Position numbers and translations under genes: made by a program. A DNA stretch of 64,000 nucleotides from Alteriqipengyuania lutimaris. Its GTDB lineage: Bacteria > Pseudomonadota > Alphaproteobacteria > Sphingomonadales > Sphingomonadaceae. The notes under the pieces were generated by a model that was not told where the DNA came from, made no database searches, and was given only the letters and a program-made list of their open reading frames with translations. Positions within the stretch are counted from its first letter, which is position 1; the number at the start of each line of letters is the position of its first letter. The stretch spans positions 310,001-374,000 of the forward strand of contig NZ_QRBB01000001.1 in NCBI RefSeq assembly GCF_003363135.1, given 5' to 3'. Below, piece after piece: positions 51,685-61,437 of the stretch.

Positions 51685-51906
51685 CCACCGGATGGCGGAT
51701 GCCGGGGCGCGCCAGAGAGCCCTCAACTGAGATAAATAGAGGCGAACGACCGACAGTCGTCGAATGATGTGCCTGCCGGAGCAGGTCGGTCAAAAGCCGC
51801 ATGGCACCTTTCCGGGTTCGGCCGACCAATACCGGACAGTCCGCCTCCGGCCCAAAAACGGACGCAAGTAGGGTGGCCGGGCTAGCAAACACGGCCACTC
51901 GCTCCT

Positions 51907-52107
51907 TCAAGAGGAGTGTCGGCTAGGTGCTTCTCGGCGATCCAGTCGTTGCTGGAGCCAGTCGAGCACTTCGTCCCCAATCCACCCCACTCGGCAAGGA
52001 CCACGGTTTACCCACTTGGGAAATTGCCCGGACTTTTCCAGTCGTGCGATGTTTTGCGGCGAGTACAGAACCAACTCCTTGAGCTGACGCTTTGACAATA
52101 TCCTCAT
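51907..52107 (-). CDS. AlpA-family phage regulatory protein
   Basis: 66 residues: MRILSKRQLKELVLYSPQNI ARLEKSG then FPKWVNRGPCRVGWIGDEVL, DWLQQRL. This is the AlpA/excisionase-like winged helix, common at the border of integrated elements. No integrase is seen next to it. ATG 52107 preferred over GTG 52110. It marks the start of accessory DNA that runs to the window end. Confidence 0.88.
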   Translation of the reverse strand: MRILSKRQLKELVLYSPQNIARLEKSGQFPKWVNRGPCRVGWIGDEVLDWLQQRLDRREAPSRHSS

Positions 52108-52110
52108 CAC

Positions 52111-52761
52111 GATGTCCCATTTGAAGAGGGCATCGCGATGCCCCGGTTACGACAATACCCAGGCGAATCGAAAGCTATTAGGAAGGCACGGCATCACCAA
52201 ACGTCCAGCACATTTTGGAATATGAAGGCCCAAGCCAGCGTAAGAATAGGGGTAGACCAGAAGGTAGACTGGAAACCGGTACACCCCTCAACACATTGAA
52301 AATGAACGCTACATTGAGAATGGTGGCAGAAGAGTAACCATATTGACCGTTTAAAATTCTAAAATTCCACGATTTTTTCGACAATCGATTTGGCTTGCCC
52401 CTATCCTTGCCCCGGGACTTCTCGACTGGAGCGGTTCGATTGTTGCAATCATGATACTAGCAGATCAGCGGCTATGTAACGCCTCCGATACGGATTGCCC
52501 TCCGGTCCCAGCACAAAAACGGGACCGTCGGCAGCGCGGGTGTATGAGAGAAAGAGGCGCTACAGGAAACAGTGCCTGCGTATCTTTGGCGAGCAGCGAT
52601 ACTTATAGTGAGTGCCGTTTGGCTCAATCGATCCCTTGCATTTCAGCCAACCACAACATCTTCGAACTAGTTTAAGCTTGAGCCTCGTAAATCGTGCAGG
52701 CTTACCATAGGTCATGTGGAAGGTCAGCGCACGGGACAATAGACTAGAATGCTAGGTCGGT
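52111..52761 (+). other. AT-richer intergenic stretch without a gene
   Basis: About 650 bases with no supportable coding frame, tRNA or repeat. Base composition is visibly more AT-rich (for example around 52340-52380) than in the chromosome to the left, consistent with imported DNA. A decayed integrase is not recognisable. Confidence 0.6.
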
Positions 52762-53610
52762 TCACTGCTCTGTTGGCTTCGCGTCGCGCAGGACAAGAAC
52801 TCCATCGATGCCTGAGAATTTCTCGATCCCAGCAAACTCGCCGTCATCGGCACGTCGATCAGCAAAGCCGAGCGCGAGTTCTACGAGCGGATGCAGACCA
52901 TCCCGCAAACCTAGAGCACCGCCATCGGGACGATCGCGCTCGATCGGATCGCGCAGGCGCGCGATACTACGTGCGGCCATCTCCGGCGTTCCACCGCCCG
53001 GGCGTGCTCCGCTTCCCTCGCTGCACAACAGACAATGCAGCGGTATTGAATGAGACCGATGTGTGTCGAAGGTCTCATCGGGCAGTGCCGCTTGAACCAA
53101 ATGTGCATCAGCCAGACTGACGCCGAACCCGTGGACATGGTCGGGATCTCCCGACACAAGCGACCTGCAGGTTTTAGGGACGCGGCTCGCTTGGCCGACA
53201 TGGTTGTAGAAAGCATAGAGCGCTGGCACCCCCTGCGCCGTTGCCGTTGCGATTAGCTGGTCAATCTGGCGGACAGGCGGAGGGCGCCTACCGATATTGC
53301 GTTTGATTCCAGGGTAATTCTCTTCTGCATCCTCGAGCCGTTTCGCTTGGACAAGCATCGTGAGCGACCGGTTGCCATCGGCGCTAACAAAAGACCACAA
53401 CCAGTCGGCTCCGGTTTTGGCTTCCTGCGTCTTGTTAAAGGCCACAACTTGCACACTGCCGGGATACTCGGACTCGAGATCAAGCAGAAGCGTCTCGGTA
53501 ACAGTCTCCTCATTGAACGAAAGGCCAGCGGCCTTGGCGGCAGCGCGCTTGGACCACACCATACGCGCAAGCGACAGCAGGCAGGCCTGCTCTGCGGTTA
53601 GGGTGCTCAT
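52762..53610 (-). CDS. DUF6615-like putative PD-(D/E)xK nuclease
   Basis: 282 residues. TVTETLLLDLESEY (Glu39), KTGADWLWSF (Asp69) and LTMLVQAKRLED (Gln88-Ala-Lys90) give the E...D...(Q/E)xK spacing of restriction-endonuclease-like folds. I recall a DUF6615 family with this pattern. PLHCLLCSEGS follows near residue 195. The last 60 or so residues are low-complexity and lie antisense to a decayed forward-strand gene, so the natural C-terminus is probably lost. Nuclease activity is inference. Confidence 0.6.
   Translation of the reverse strand: MSTLTAEQACLLSLARMVWSKRAAAKAAGLSFNEETVTETLLLDLESEYPGSVQVVAFNKTQEAKTGADWLWSFVSADGNRSLTMLVQAKRLEDAEENYPGIKRNIGRRPPPVRQIDQLIATATAQGVPALYAFYNHVGQASRVPKTCRSLVSGDPDHVHGFGVSLADAHLVQAALPDETFDTHRSHSIPLHCLLCSEGSGARPGGGTPEMAARSIARLRDPIERDRPDGGALGLRDGLHPLVELALGFADRRADDGEFAGIEKFSGIDGVLVLRDAKPTEQ
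52826..52969 (+). pseudogene. decayed forward-strand coding fragment
   Basis: Reading from 52826 gives SKLAVIGTSISKAEREFYER and MQTIPQT, a stop (TAG), then STAIGTIALDRIAQAR. Third codon positions are nearly all G or C before the stop, which supports former coding. Family not recognised. It overlaps the 3' end of the gene on the other strand. Confidence 0.4.
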
Positions 53611-53772
53611 GCCAGGCCTCCTTTATTTCTGGCGTTCTTGAGAGACATTTGCCGAAGCCAGCCAAATCCGAACGGTGAGCGTGGTGGGCCGAAGCATCTT
53701 ATGGAAGATTGATGCTAGCCGATTGTCGCTCGTTCTACGGTATAAGGCAGACCATCGCTTGTAGACATTATA

Positions 53773-54879
53773 TCAGGCCTCGAAACCCCATCGTCGACGA
53801 TGGTCAGCCAAGTAGGTGCGCTGCCCTGGGCTTGGTTTCCGACGGAGCGGGCGTGGCACCTGGAGCAATGCGCGATCAGCTCTTCCTATCCCGTCCGCAA
53901 TAATCATCGATGCGTCGTCGCAAAACGAAATTAAGCCATTATCGAATAGCGCATCCAACTCGGCGGTCAGGAGTAGGCCGTTTTCTCCGTCCAGCCGCTG
54001 CTTGTCAGTCCCGTGCTTCCAAGGAAGGATATGTGATGCGCGAAGAGCTTGACGAACGGTGCATCCCGAAACAGCGCAAGCCTCCCCCCAAAACGTTTCG
54101 ACATCTCTGCGGAAACGTCCCTGGCCCAAACGGGCGTCAACTAAGCGTTGCTTCATAGTTTTGCTGAGGTCCGCACGACGACGGATCGCCGAAAGGTCTC
54201 GTGCTCCACTATCTTCTCCTGAGCTCTCAATATGACTGCGAATGCGATGCCAGGATTTGCTTCTCGAACCTTCTGGTACAACATCCATCATTCTTAGCGC
54301 CTCAGCTACGCCGATCTCGGTATGGCGTCCGAACATGGTTAACAGCTTGCTCGTTCCGCGAACTTTCTGCGCGTTGATCGGAGATGGCTCACTTAGCCAT
54401 AAGAAGGAATCCGCGGGGCATCGCCAAGTCGGGATCCAGGCGAGATTCCTCTGCCACACCTCATTAAATGCTTCGCGGTTAAATTCGTGCAACTGCTGCA
54501 CGAGGGGAACGGACCAGGCTTCCTTGCCGAGACGATCAAGACGGAGACGCTGGGCAAGTGTTGACCGCTGCGAAGGATCTTCTGCCAAACAGGTCGCGCT
54601 CCCGGCAATCCCTACGAGTTCCTGCACGCCATGATGAGAAGCGTACATGAAAACAACTGTCCGGCCGGCAGCCTCGTCGACCGGGGCGTTGCCGACCCCT
54701 TCGGTATGAAAAATCCGGTAGTTCGCGCCACCCTCACGGAAGGTAAGGGCATCTGACCCATTCCACTCCTCATGACCAAAGCCGTGCTCACGAGGAAAAC
54801 CAGTGTTCACCTTGACGCCTGAAGGTCGCCGATAGCCCTCCCTGTTCCACATAACCGGCTTTGTGATGATTAGGCTCAT
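53773..54879 (-). CDS. HNH endonuclease with N-terminal sensing-type domain
   Basis: 368 residues (ATG 54879 preceded by AAGGAG). The C-terminal HNH is clear: GEACAVSGCTVRQALRASHI with His283, then GENGLLLTAELDALFDNGLI with Asn300. The N-terminal 200 residues (MWNREGYRRPSGVK, EHGFGHEEWNG, then WIPTWRCPADSFLWL) could be an EVE/PUA-like modified-base reader. The layout fits a stand-alone or modification-dependent restriction enzyme; no methyltransferase is adjacent. Divergent from the second HNH gene. Confidence 0.82.
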   Translation of the reverse strand: MSLIITKPVMWNREGYRRPSGVKVNTGFPREHGFGHEEWNGSDALTFREGGANYRIFHTEGVGNAPVDEAAGRTVVFMYASHHGVQELVGIAGSATCLAEDPSQRSTLAQRLRLDRLGKEAWSVPLVQQLHEFNREAFNEVWQRNLAWIPTWRCPADSFLWLSEPSPINAQKVRGTSKLLTMFGRHTEIGVAEALRMMDVVPEGSRSKSWHRIRSHIESSGEDSGARDLSAIRRRADLSKTMKQRLVDARLGQGRFRRDVETFWGEACAVSGCTVRQALRASHILPWKHGTDKQRLDGENGLLLTAELDALFDNGLISFCDDASMIIADGIGRADRALLQVPRPLRRKPSPGQRTYLADHRRRWGFEA

Positions 54880-55032
54880 CGTACTCCTTCTTGCGTTCTG
54901 TCCCGCCAATCGAGCGCACATTCCTGTTGAAGTGATCGAAGATATTTCCTGGTCATTGATGTCCGACGTCACCTTCGGCTTCAATCGGTATTTTTTGGAC
55001 AACGCAATTGTATCTTGTCATCCCTCCCCTCG

Positions 55033-55875
55033 ATGGATGAAATCACTCTCTATAAACTCGCACCGACCGATGATCGCTTGATCGATGCTGTTCTTGAATT
55101 CGACCGCATTGCGGAGACGGCCTCCGCGGTCATACTTCATAGCCGAAGCGGAGGCCCCCCGCGCAACAGCGAGTATCCTGAGGCACTCGGCCGCATCGTT
55201 GCGAAACTCGTCGAGCAAAATCGGATATCGGCGGTTCTTATTGACAGTTCGAGGCATGCCGCATTGCCGCGGGCGCAGCGCCTGCTTTTTGCCGGAGAAG
55301 ATCTAGCGGATATGTCCGCGGGCGACGCGGCCGGTGCCATCCGCCAGGCTCTACTCAAATTTGGACAGGCAAGCGACACGAAGGGCGGAAATTCGACGAA
55401 ACGTGTCCGCATCGAAACCACCTTTCCTCTCCACTCTCTGATCACTTCGCTGCATGTTCACAAGGTCGGTTCTCGTCGCGTGGAGACCCCTTCGAACAAG
55501 CCAGTTTCGCGCAAAGAGACGCAGCAACTTCTTGGTAGCGTCCCCCACACCGAAGAAGAGGTCGCCTGCGTTGAAAACGAAGTCCGCATGGTCGCGCACT
55601 TTCGAACTGAGCGATCCCGCTCTTCTCACCTGCCCAAGAAAAAGCGCGAGGCCGTTCGCGCATCTAATGGCGGAAGGCTTCGGTGTGAAAGTGAAAGCTG
55701 CGCGGTCGATTGGTACACGGTATTTCCGAAGCACATCGCAGATAGCGTGTTCGAAGTTCACCATCGTGTTCCGTTGTCCAGCGATGAGAACCCCGTCATC
55801 AATACGATCGCGGATCTGCAAGTCCTTTGCGCTTGCTGCCACCGCGCCGAACACCGAAAGCTTGCTTCGCTTTGA
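55033..55875 (+). CDS. McrA-like HNH endonuclease
   Basis: 280 residues from ATG 55033 (a TTG at 55015 is possible). The HNH part is at the C-terminus: GGRLRCESESCAVDW, FEVHHRVPLSSDENPVINTI, ADLQVLCACCHRAEHRK. The zinc pairs CESESC and CACC flank the catalytic HH. The N-terminal 200 residues have no family I recognise, with a basic linker near 190-200. Shares a 153-base gap with the divergent HNH gene. Confidence 0.8.
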   Translation: MDEITLYKLAPTDDRLIDAVLEFDRIAETASAVILHSRSGGPPRNSEYPEALGRIVAKLVEQNRISAVLIDSSRHAALPRAQRLLFAGEDLADMSAGDAAGAIRQALLKFGQASDTKGGNSTKRVRIETTFPLHSLITSLHVHKVGSRRVETPSNKPVSRKETQQLLGSVPHTEEEVACVENEVRMVAHFRTERSRSSHLPKKKREAVRASNGGRLRCESESCAVDWYTVFPKHIADSVFEVHHRVPLSSDENPVINTIADLQVLCACCHRAEHRKLASL

Positions 55876-56053
55876 TTGGCGGCACTCCGAAAAGCAGAAA
55901 AGTCTCGGTCTTCATCCCTGATCACTGATTGACCCGTAAGGACAATCCCCAGTCGCATTACAGACGGTGATTACCAAGAGTTTCGCACAGAAACAGTTTT
56001 TTAGATGACTTGCGACCTACCGCACGGCAGTATCCTAATTAGGGATAGTATGA

Positions 56054-58273
56054 GTGGGGGCGAAAGTGAACTCGAGTTCCGTAATGAAGGCCGCGCCTGC
56101 CCAGGCTTCGGAGCGGGTCCTCGCCGAGCACACAGCGATGCTGCTTGCCGCTCTCATCCATGCCGACGGCACGGTCGACGGCGACGAGGTCGCACTGGCG
56201 CGACAGGCGTGCGAGGAATTCGGCGTGCCGCTGGATCTGCTTGATGCAGCGCTCGGTACAGCGATGCATGATCCCATGGAAAGCTTCACCGCAACGCTAC
56301 TGCGGGTCGAGCATCCTGCGGACCGCGAGCGCTTGGCGTCGATCCTCTTCGAAATCGCATCGGTCGACGAAAAGCTGGATGACCGTGAAGTCCGCATGCT
56401 GCGCGCAATGCAGCAGGCCTGGGGCGTCACGGTTTCTTTCCTCAACAAACCGATTGAATGGGACGAGGATCAGCTGCGCGTGATCGAGGCCGACCGCTCG
56501 GCGCGGCTGCTCGTCTCGGCGGGGCCCGGCATGGGAAAGACGGCGGTCGCCTGTTCGCGCGTGGCGCATCTCATCGAAAACGAAGATGTCGCTGATACCA
56601 ATGTTTGGCTGGTTAGCTTCACGCGTTCGGCCATTGCTGAACTCAAGGGGCGGATCGGCGATTTTGCCGAAGATCCGAGCAACGTCTTCGCAGTCAAGAT
56701 ATCGACGATCGACTCGCAGGCATGGAAGATCCGTTACGGCTTTTCGCCTGAGGAAGTGGAAAAGCTTTTCGGCGGCTTCGAAACCGGGATCGATGCAGCG
56801 GCTGAGCTCATCGACGAGCGCATGGAGGACTTTCGCGACATCTTCGGCGATCTTGAGCATCTTATCGTGGACGAGGCGCAGGACATCACCGGCGGCCGTG
56901 CGCGCTTCCTGCTCAAGCTTATCGAGCTCCTACCTACAGACTGCGGCATTACCGTTTTCCATGACCCCGCGCAGGCGATCTATGACTATGCCGCGGGCGA
57001 GGAGCTGTTCCGCTTTACCGACGGCTTTGCGGCGCTGCTCGGCGATGATCTGCAGCAGCGACCGCTGAAGAAAATCTACCGCACGAACGAGGCTCCGCTG
57101 CTCAAGCTCTACGAGGACCTGCGGCTCGACATTTTGGGCAATGCAGATGTCGGGGCGGATTCGTTCAAATCGAAGGCTGAGCTGGTCAAATCGGCGGCCG
57201 TCTCGCAACAGCGGGGCTTCAATCACGATGCGCTCGACGGCTACGACGATGCCTTGGTATTGTTCCGCAAGCGGATTGAAGTGGCCCAGGCCTCGGCGTT
57301 TATGGCCGGCGGGGGACACCCTCACCGGCTCCGGATGTCGGGCATGGGCCGCTTTGCGCTGCCTTGGCTTGCGCTGGTTCTGGGATCAACCGAGGGCCGA
57401 GAACTGGAACGCTCGGAATTCGACGAGCGCTGGGCGCAGGCACGCGACCGTTGCCCTGCGCTGCTGTTCGGAGAGGATACCGAAGGCAACTCGGCCGATG
57501 CGCGGTGGGAAAGGCTCAACCGCTATGCAGCGATGCGCGGCGGCAGGATCGATCTCTTCAAGCTTCGGGGCCGGCTCGCAGGCGCTCCGCCGGACGAATT
57601 AATGGCGCCCGAGTTCGGTCATGCAGGACCGATCCTGGGGACCATCCATGCGTCAAAGGGCCGCGAAGCCGATCATGTCTTCCTCCAGATAAACGACAGC
57701 TGGGGCGCGCGGCACGGCGCCGACGAAACGGATCTGTCCGAAGAAGCGCGGGTACTGTTTGTGGGTGCGACCCGCGCAAAGCGCAGTCTTGCGGTACAGG
57801 GCGGATTTGCGATGAAGTTTGCCAGCAGCACCGAGAGCGGCCGCTGCTACCGCAAGGGCCGCAAGGGCAAGAACGGATATCAGTTCCAGATCGGTCTTCA
57901 GGGCGACTTCGATCCCTATTCGCCGCTCGCGCTGGCAAAGTCTTCGGACGAACTTCTGGGTATGGACCTTCCGCTGCGGTGCAGAGCGCGGCTCGAACCG
58001 GGCTCGTGGCTGTGGCGCGTGGAAACCGATGCCGGCGTTCCGTTGGGCACTTTGGGCAAGCGGGTGACGCATGATCTCTATGAGATATCGAAGAAGCATC
58101 ACGGTTCGGGTCGGCGGCTCTACGATCGGATCGATAACATTTTTCTGATGGGCTTCGGGTCGACGGCGGCCGCTCCGGGCGACGACCGGCTGGCCGGTGC
58201 CAAGCGCAAAGGCGGAGCCAGCGGTTTCTGGCTGGTGCCCCAGATATGCGGTCTGCCGATGGTTTACGTATGA
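56054..58273 (+). CDS. TerB-like domain fused to UvrD/Rep-type helicase
   Basis: 739 residues. The helical N-terminus (about 22-127: LLAALIHADGTVDGDEVALA, FEIASVDEKLDDREVRMLRA) has two acidic TerB/TerB-like repeats. SF1 helicase motifs: Walker A AGPGMGKT (157-164), LIVDEAQD (270-277), a TIHASKGREADHVFLQ motif V-like segment and EEARVLFVGATRAKRSLAV (motif VI). Start GTG 56054 with AGGGAT upstream; ATG 56084 is possible. It leads a coupled operon with drmA and drmB. Confidence 0.85.
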   Translation: MGAKVNSSSVMKAAPAQASERVLAEHTAMLLAALIHADGTVDGDEVALARQACEEFGVPLDLLDAALGTAMHDPMESFTATLLRVEHPADRERLASILFEIASVDEKLDDREVRMLRAMQQAWGVTVSFLNKPIEWDEDQLRVIEADRSARLLVSAGPGMGKTAVACSRVAHLIENEDVADTNVWLVSFTRSAIAELKGRIGDFAEDPSNVFAVKISTIDSQAWKIRYGFSPEEVEKLFGGFETGIDAAAELIDERMEDFRDIFGDLEHLIVDEAQDITGGRARFLLKLIELLPTDCGITVFHDPAQAIYDYAAGEELFRFTDGFAALLGDDLQQRPLKKIYRTNEAPLLKLYEDLRLDILGNADVGADSFKSKAELVKSAAVSQQRGFNHDALDGYDDALVLFRKRIEVAQASAFMAGGGHPHRLRMSGMGRFALPWLALVLGSTEGRELERSEFDERWAQARDRCPALLFGEDTEGNSADARWERLNRYAAMRGGRIDLFKLRGRLAGAPPDELMAPEFGHAGPILGTIHASKGREADHVFLQINDSWGARHGADETDLSEEARVLFVGATRAKRSLAVQGGFAMKFASSTESGRCYRKGRKGKNGYQFQIGLQGDFDPYSPLALAKSSDELLGMDLPLRCRARLEPGSWLWRVETDAGVPLGTLGKRVTHDLYEISKKHHGSGRRLYDRIDNIFLMGFGSTAAAPGDDRLAGAKRKGGASGFWLVPQICGLPMVYV

Positions 58274-61200
58274 GCGGAGCGGCTGAGGCACGCGCGCACC
58301 TTCTGTCGCGCTTCAAGACCGATCTGATCGGACCGGGTGCCGAGGACGAGGTCCTGAACGAAAGGCCTTCGGCCCGTTATCTTACCGCGATCCTCTATCC
58401 CCAGCAGTCGGAAATCACCGAAGAGGAAGATGAGAGCATCGCTGCGGAGAACGGCGGCGGCGAAGCGGAGAATGAGGAACGCGACGCGGTTTCGCTGCTG
58501 CGCACATTCAAGCCTGCCACCTGTGGCTTGTCTTTTTCCGTCGCGGTCGCGGACGAAGACGCGCTGCTGGTGCTCGATCTTTCCTACGCGCGCTACAGCG
58601 CGGAAGAGAAAGTCGAGGAAGACGGCAAGGGCAAGGGAAGGCCGCGGCTCGAATGGGTGCGGACCGGACACAGACTGCCCGACGTTGCGGTTTCGCTCGC
58701 TGCGGGCCGCGACGATGTCGAACTCGCCGACGGTCTGCTCATGTACCGAAGAGTGCGGCGCGACGGGGCGCATGCAACCGTCACGATCCAATTCGTCAAC
58801 GCTTATCGCGAATTGCCCCGCGGCTCCGCATCCGAATACGAACCGGCCGATCCGCTAATCATCCAGGGGCTGGTGGCGAGCGAAGAAGCGTCTTTCTTCC
58901 AATTCGCCGCAGATTTCCGCTGCTCGGACGGCTGTCGGTTCGTGCCGCGCCGCGCCTCGTTTCGCGGCAATGACGAAGATGAACGCGTCGCCGACCTGAT
59001 CTACCGCGACTGCGCCGAATATGCTGTCGGCCATACCGCTTCGGCGTCCTGGTCGCCTAAAACCGCGCCCAATCAGGTCTCGCTGACATGGATGCCGGAA
59101 GCCGTCGTGCAGGGAATGGACGCTTCAGGCGATGCGCTGCTGCGCGACCGGATCGCGGCCACGTCACTCGGCCGGCTGCACGGCCTCGAGCTCGCTCTTG
59201 CCGAGGATGCGGCGCTGTTCGAAGCGCTCGACGCGCTTGCGCAAGGTTACGAAAACTGGATCGACGCGCGCGACACGGAGGTTCCGGGGCTGCCATCGGC
59301 GTTGCAGCATCAGGCGCGTGATAACCTTGCGCGCTGCAGGGAAGCGGCAGGAAGGATACGCGACGGTATCGCCTTCCTGCGTAAGGACCGCATGGGATTG
59401 ACGGCATTTCGTCTCGCCAACCGTGCGATGTATATCCAGGCCGCCTGGGCAGCTAAGCGTCCGCAGGCGGCGGCGGACACGGACCCGAACGCGTTTAAAT
59501 TCGAGTGGCGGCCGTTCCAGCTGGCCTTTGCGCTGATGTGCCTTCCCTCGGCCGCCGATCGCGGACATGACGATCGCGGCATATTCGACCTTATCTGGTT
59601 CCCGACCGGCGGCGGCAAGACCGAGGCCTATCTTCTGCTTTCGGCTTTCGTCCTGTTCCATCGCCGCTTCACCCACGGCGCGCGGGGAGCCGGGGTTAAT
59701 ATCATCATGCGCTACACACTGCGCACGCTGACGGTGCAGCAGTTCCAGCGCGCAGCGGCCTTGATACTCGCCTGCGAGACCCTGCGTTTGACCGGCAGCG
59801 AAGATTTGGGTGCCAAGCGGTTCTCGATCGGACTGTGGGTTGGCGGCGACAGCACGCCGAACCGCTTCGCCGATGCCGCCGAAGCGCTGCATGACTACGA
59901 CGCGAAATCGACGCCGCGGCAACTGACGAAATGTCCCGTCTGCGCAAGCGAACTCGAATGGAGCAGCGACAAGCCGCGCCGGCGCATCGAATGTCGATGC
60001 CCCTCGGAAAGCTGCCGTTCCGCGCGGCCCGAAGGCGCGGTCCCGGTCATGACCGTCGACGATGATCTCTATGCCGAACCGCCTTCGCTGCTCATCGGCA
60101 CGGTCGACAAATTCGCGCAGATCGTGCGCAAGGCGGAAAGCGGCGCGCTGTTCGGAACGAACGGCGCGGTCGAGCCGCCGGATCTCATCATCCAGGACGA
60201 GCTGCATCTGATCGGAGGGCCGCTGGGTTCGCTCACCGGGCTTTATGAAGCCGCGATCGACCGGCTTTGCAGCACGCCCAAGGGACCGCCGAAGATTGTC
60301 GGATCGACAGCGACGATCCGTCGGGCCGACGAACAGGTGCGCGCCGTTTTCAACCGCAGCGCGTTTCAGTTCCCGCCGCCCGCCCTCGATTGGTCGAATT
60401 CCTGCTTTGCCAAGGTGCGCGACGACGACGGGCGTCTTTACGTCGGATTGACGACGGCCGGGCGGTCGGAGAAGTTCGCCCTACAGGCTGCGTCGGCGTC
60501 GCTGCTGCAGGCCGAAATCGACCCCGCGGCGCACGGCAATCCCCACTTCGACGCCTACGCGACGCTGGTCGCCTATTTCAATTCCTTGAAAGTGCTCGGC
60601 GGTGCGCTGGTGCTGATGGAAGACGACGTTCGCATTACGATAGACGCGCTGGCATCGCGCAGGGGCGAGAAGGCGCGCGAACTCGGCAATCCCGAAGAAC
60701 TGACGAGCCGCAAGGCATCCTCGGAAATTCCCCTCATTCTCGACCGCCTCAATCTCAAGCATTCGGATCCTGAAGCGGTCGATGTCCTGCTCGCCAGCAA
60801 CATGCTCAGCGTCGGCGTCGATATTCCGCGCCTCGGGCTCATGCTCGTGAACGGACAACCCAAATACATGGCAGAATATATCCAGGCGACGAGCCGCGTC
60901 GGGCGCCGCGAGCCGGGCTTGGTGGTGACTCTCTTCAACAACAACAAGATCCGCGATCGCGCGCATTTCGAGACATTCGCATCGCGCCATGCCGCGCTCT
61001 ACCGCTCGGTCGAACCGTCGAGCGTTACGCCCTTTGCGCCGCGCGCACGCGACAAGGCCCTGCATGCCCCGCTTGTCGCCTTGGTCCGCCACCTTATCAA
61101 TCCGACCGCCGCCGCCGCCGCGGTCGCCGACCGTGCACAGGTAATGCAGCTGGTCGAAGAAATCATCGACCGTGTCCAGGACGTGGATTCCGGCGAGGTG

Positions 61201-61437
61201 GCGCAGGCGCGGACCGAGCTCACGCGCTTTGTCGACGCCTGGATCGAAGCGGTCGGCGACGGCCGGATCAAGAGCTATTGGGATGACCGCAGGCTGCAGA
61301 CGAGTCTGCTCATGTCCGCCGAAGAGGCGGCTGCCCGGCGCGCGACCGGCAAGGCCGATGCGGCTGCCGTGCCGACGCCCAACAGCGTGCGCAATGTCGA
61401 GCCCGGGGTGGATTTCCTCATGAAGGAACGTGTGTGA
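58270..61437 (+). CDS. drmA: DISARM helicase-like protein DrmA
   Basis: 1055 residues. SF2-type helicase with Walker A PTGGGKT (445-451), the DELH box IIQDELH (640-646), GSTAT (678-682) and motif VI QATSRVGRRE (872-881). A zinc cluster (Cys555, Cys558, Cys575-Cys582) is inserted between motifs I and II. The long N-terminus begins RAHLLSRFKTDLIGPG, a characteristic DrmA opening. ATG 58270 overlaps the upstream stop (ATGA). In DISARM, DrmA with DrmB forms the core complex that loads on phage DNA. Confidence 0.92.
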   Translation: MSGAAEARAHLLSRFKTDLIGPGAEDEVLNERPSARYLTAILYPQQSEITEEEDESIAAENGGGEAENEERDAVSLLRTFKPATCGLSFSVAVADEDALLVLDLSYARYSAEEKVEEDGKGKGRPRLEWVRTGHRLPDVAVSLAAGRDDVELADGLLMYRRVRRDGAHATVTIQFVNAYRELPRGSASEYEPADPLIIQGLVASEEASFFQFAADFRCSDGCRFVPRRASFRGNDEDERVADLIYRDCAEYAVGHTASASWSPKTAPNQVSLTWMPEAVVQGMDASGDALLRDRIAATSLGRLHGLELALAEDAALFEALDALAQGYENWIDARDTEVPGLPSALQHQARDNLARCREAAGRIRDGIAFLRKDRMGLTAFRLANRAMYIQAAWAAKRPQAAADTDPNAFKFEWRPFQLAFALMCLPSAADRGHDDRGIFDLIWFPTGGGKTEAYLLLSAFVLFHRRFTHGARGAGVNIIMRYTLRTLTVQQFQRAAALILACETLRLTGSEDLGAKRFSIGLWVGGDSTPNRFADAAEALHDYDAKSTPRQLTKCPVCASELEWSSDKPRRRIECRCPSESCRSARPEGAVPVMTVDDDLYAEPPSLLIGTVDKFAQIVRKAESGALFGTNGAVEPPDLIIQDELHLIGGPLGSLTGLYEAAIDRLCSTPKGPPKIVGSTATIRRADEQVRAVFNRSAFQFPPPALDWSNSCFAKVRDDDGRLYVGLTTAGRSEKFALQAASASLLQAEIDPAAHGNPHFDAYATLVAYFNSLKVLGGALVLMEDDVRITIDALASRRGEKARELGNPEELTSRKASSEIPLILDRLNLKHSDPEAVDVLLASNMLSVGVDIPRLGLMLVNGQPKYMAEYIQATSRVGRREPGLVVTLFNNNKIRDRAHFETFASRHAALYRSVEPSSVTPFAPRARDKALHAPLVALVRHLINPTAAAAAVADRAQVMQLVEEIIDRVQDVDSGEVAQARTELTRFVDAWIEAVGDGRIKSYWDDRRLQTSLLMSAEEAAARRATGKADAAAVPTPNSVRNVEPGVDFLMKERV

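Noticed and set aside
52400..52470. Possible tRNA T-arm (ggttcgattgttgc)
   Set aside because: No acceptor stem, anticodon arm or CCA context could be folded around it.
56005..56244. 79-codon frame starting before the TerB-UvrD gene
   Set aside because: Overlaps the helicase gene in another frame and becomes Arg-rich nonsense; the helicase frame has domain support.
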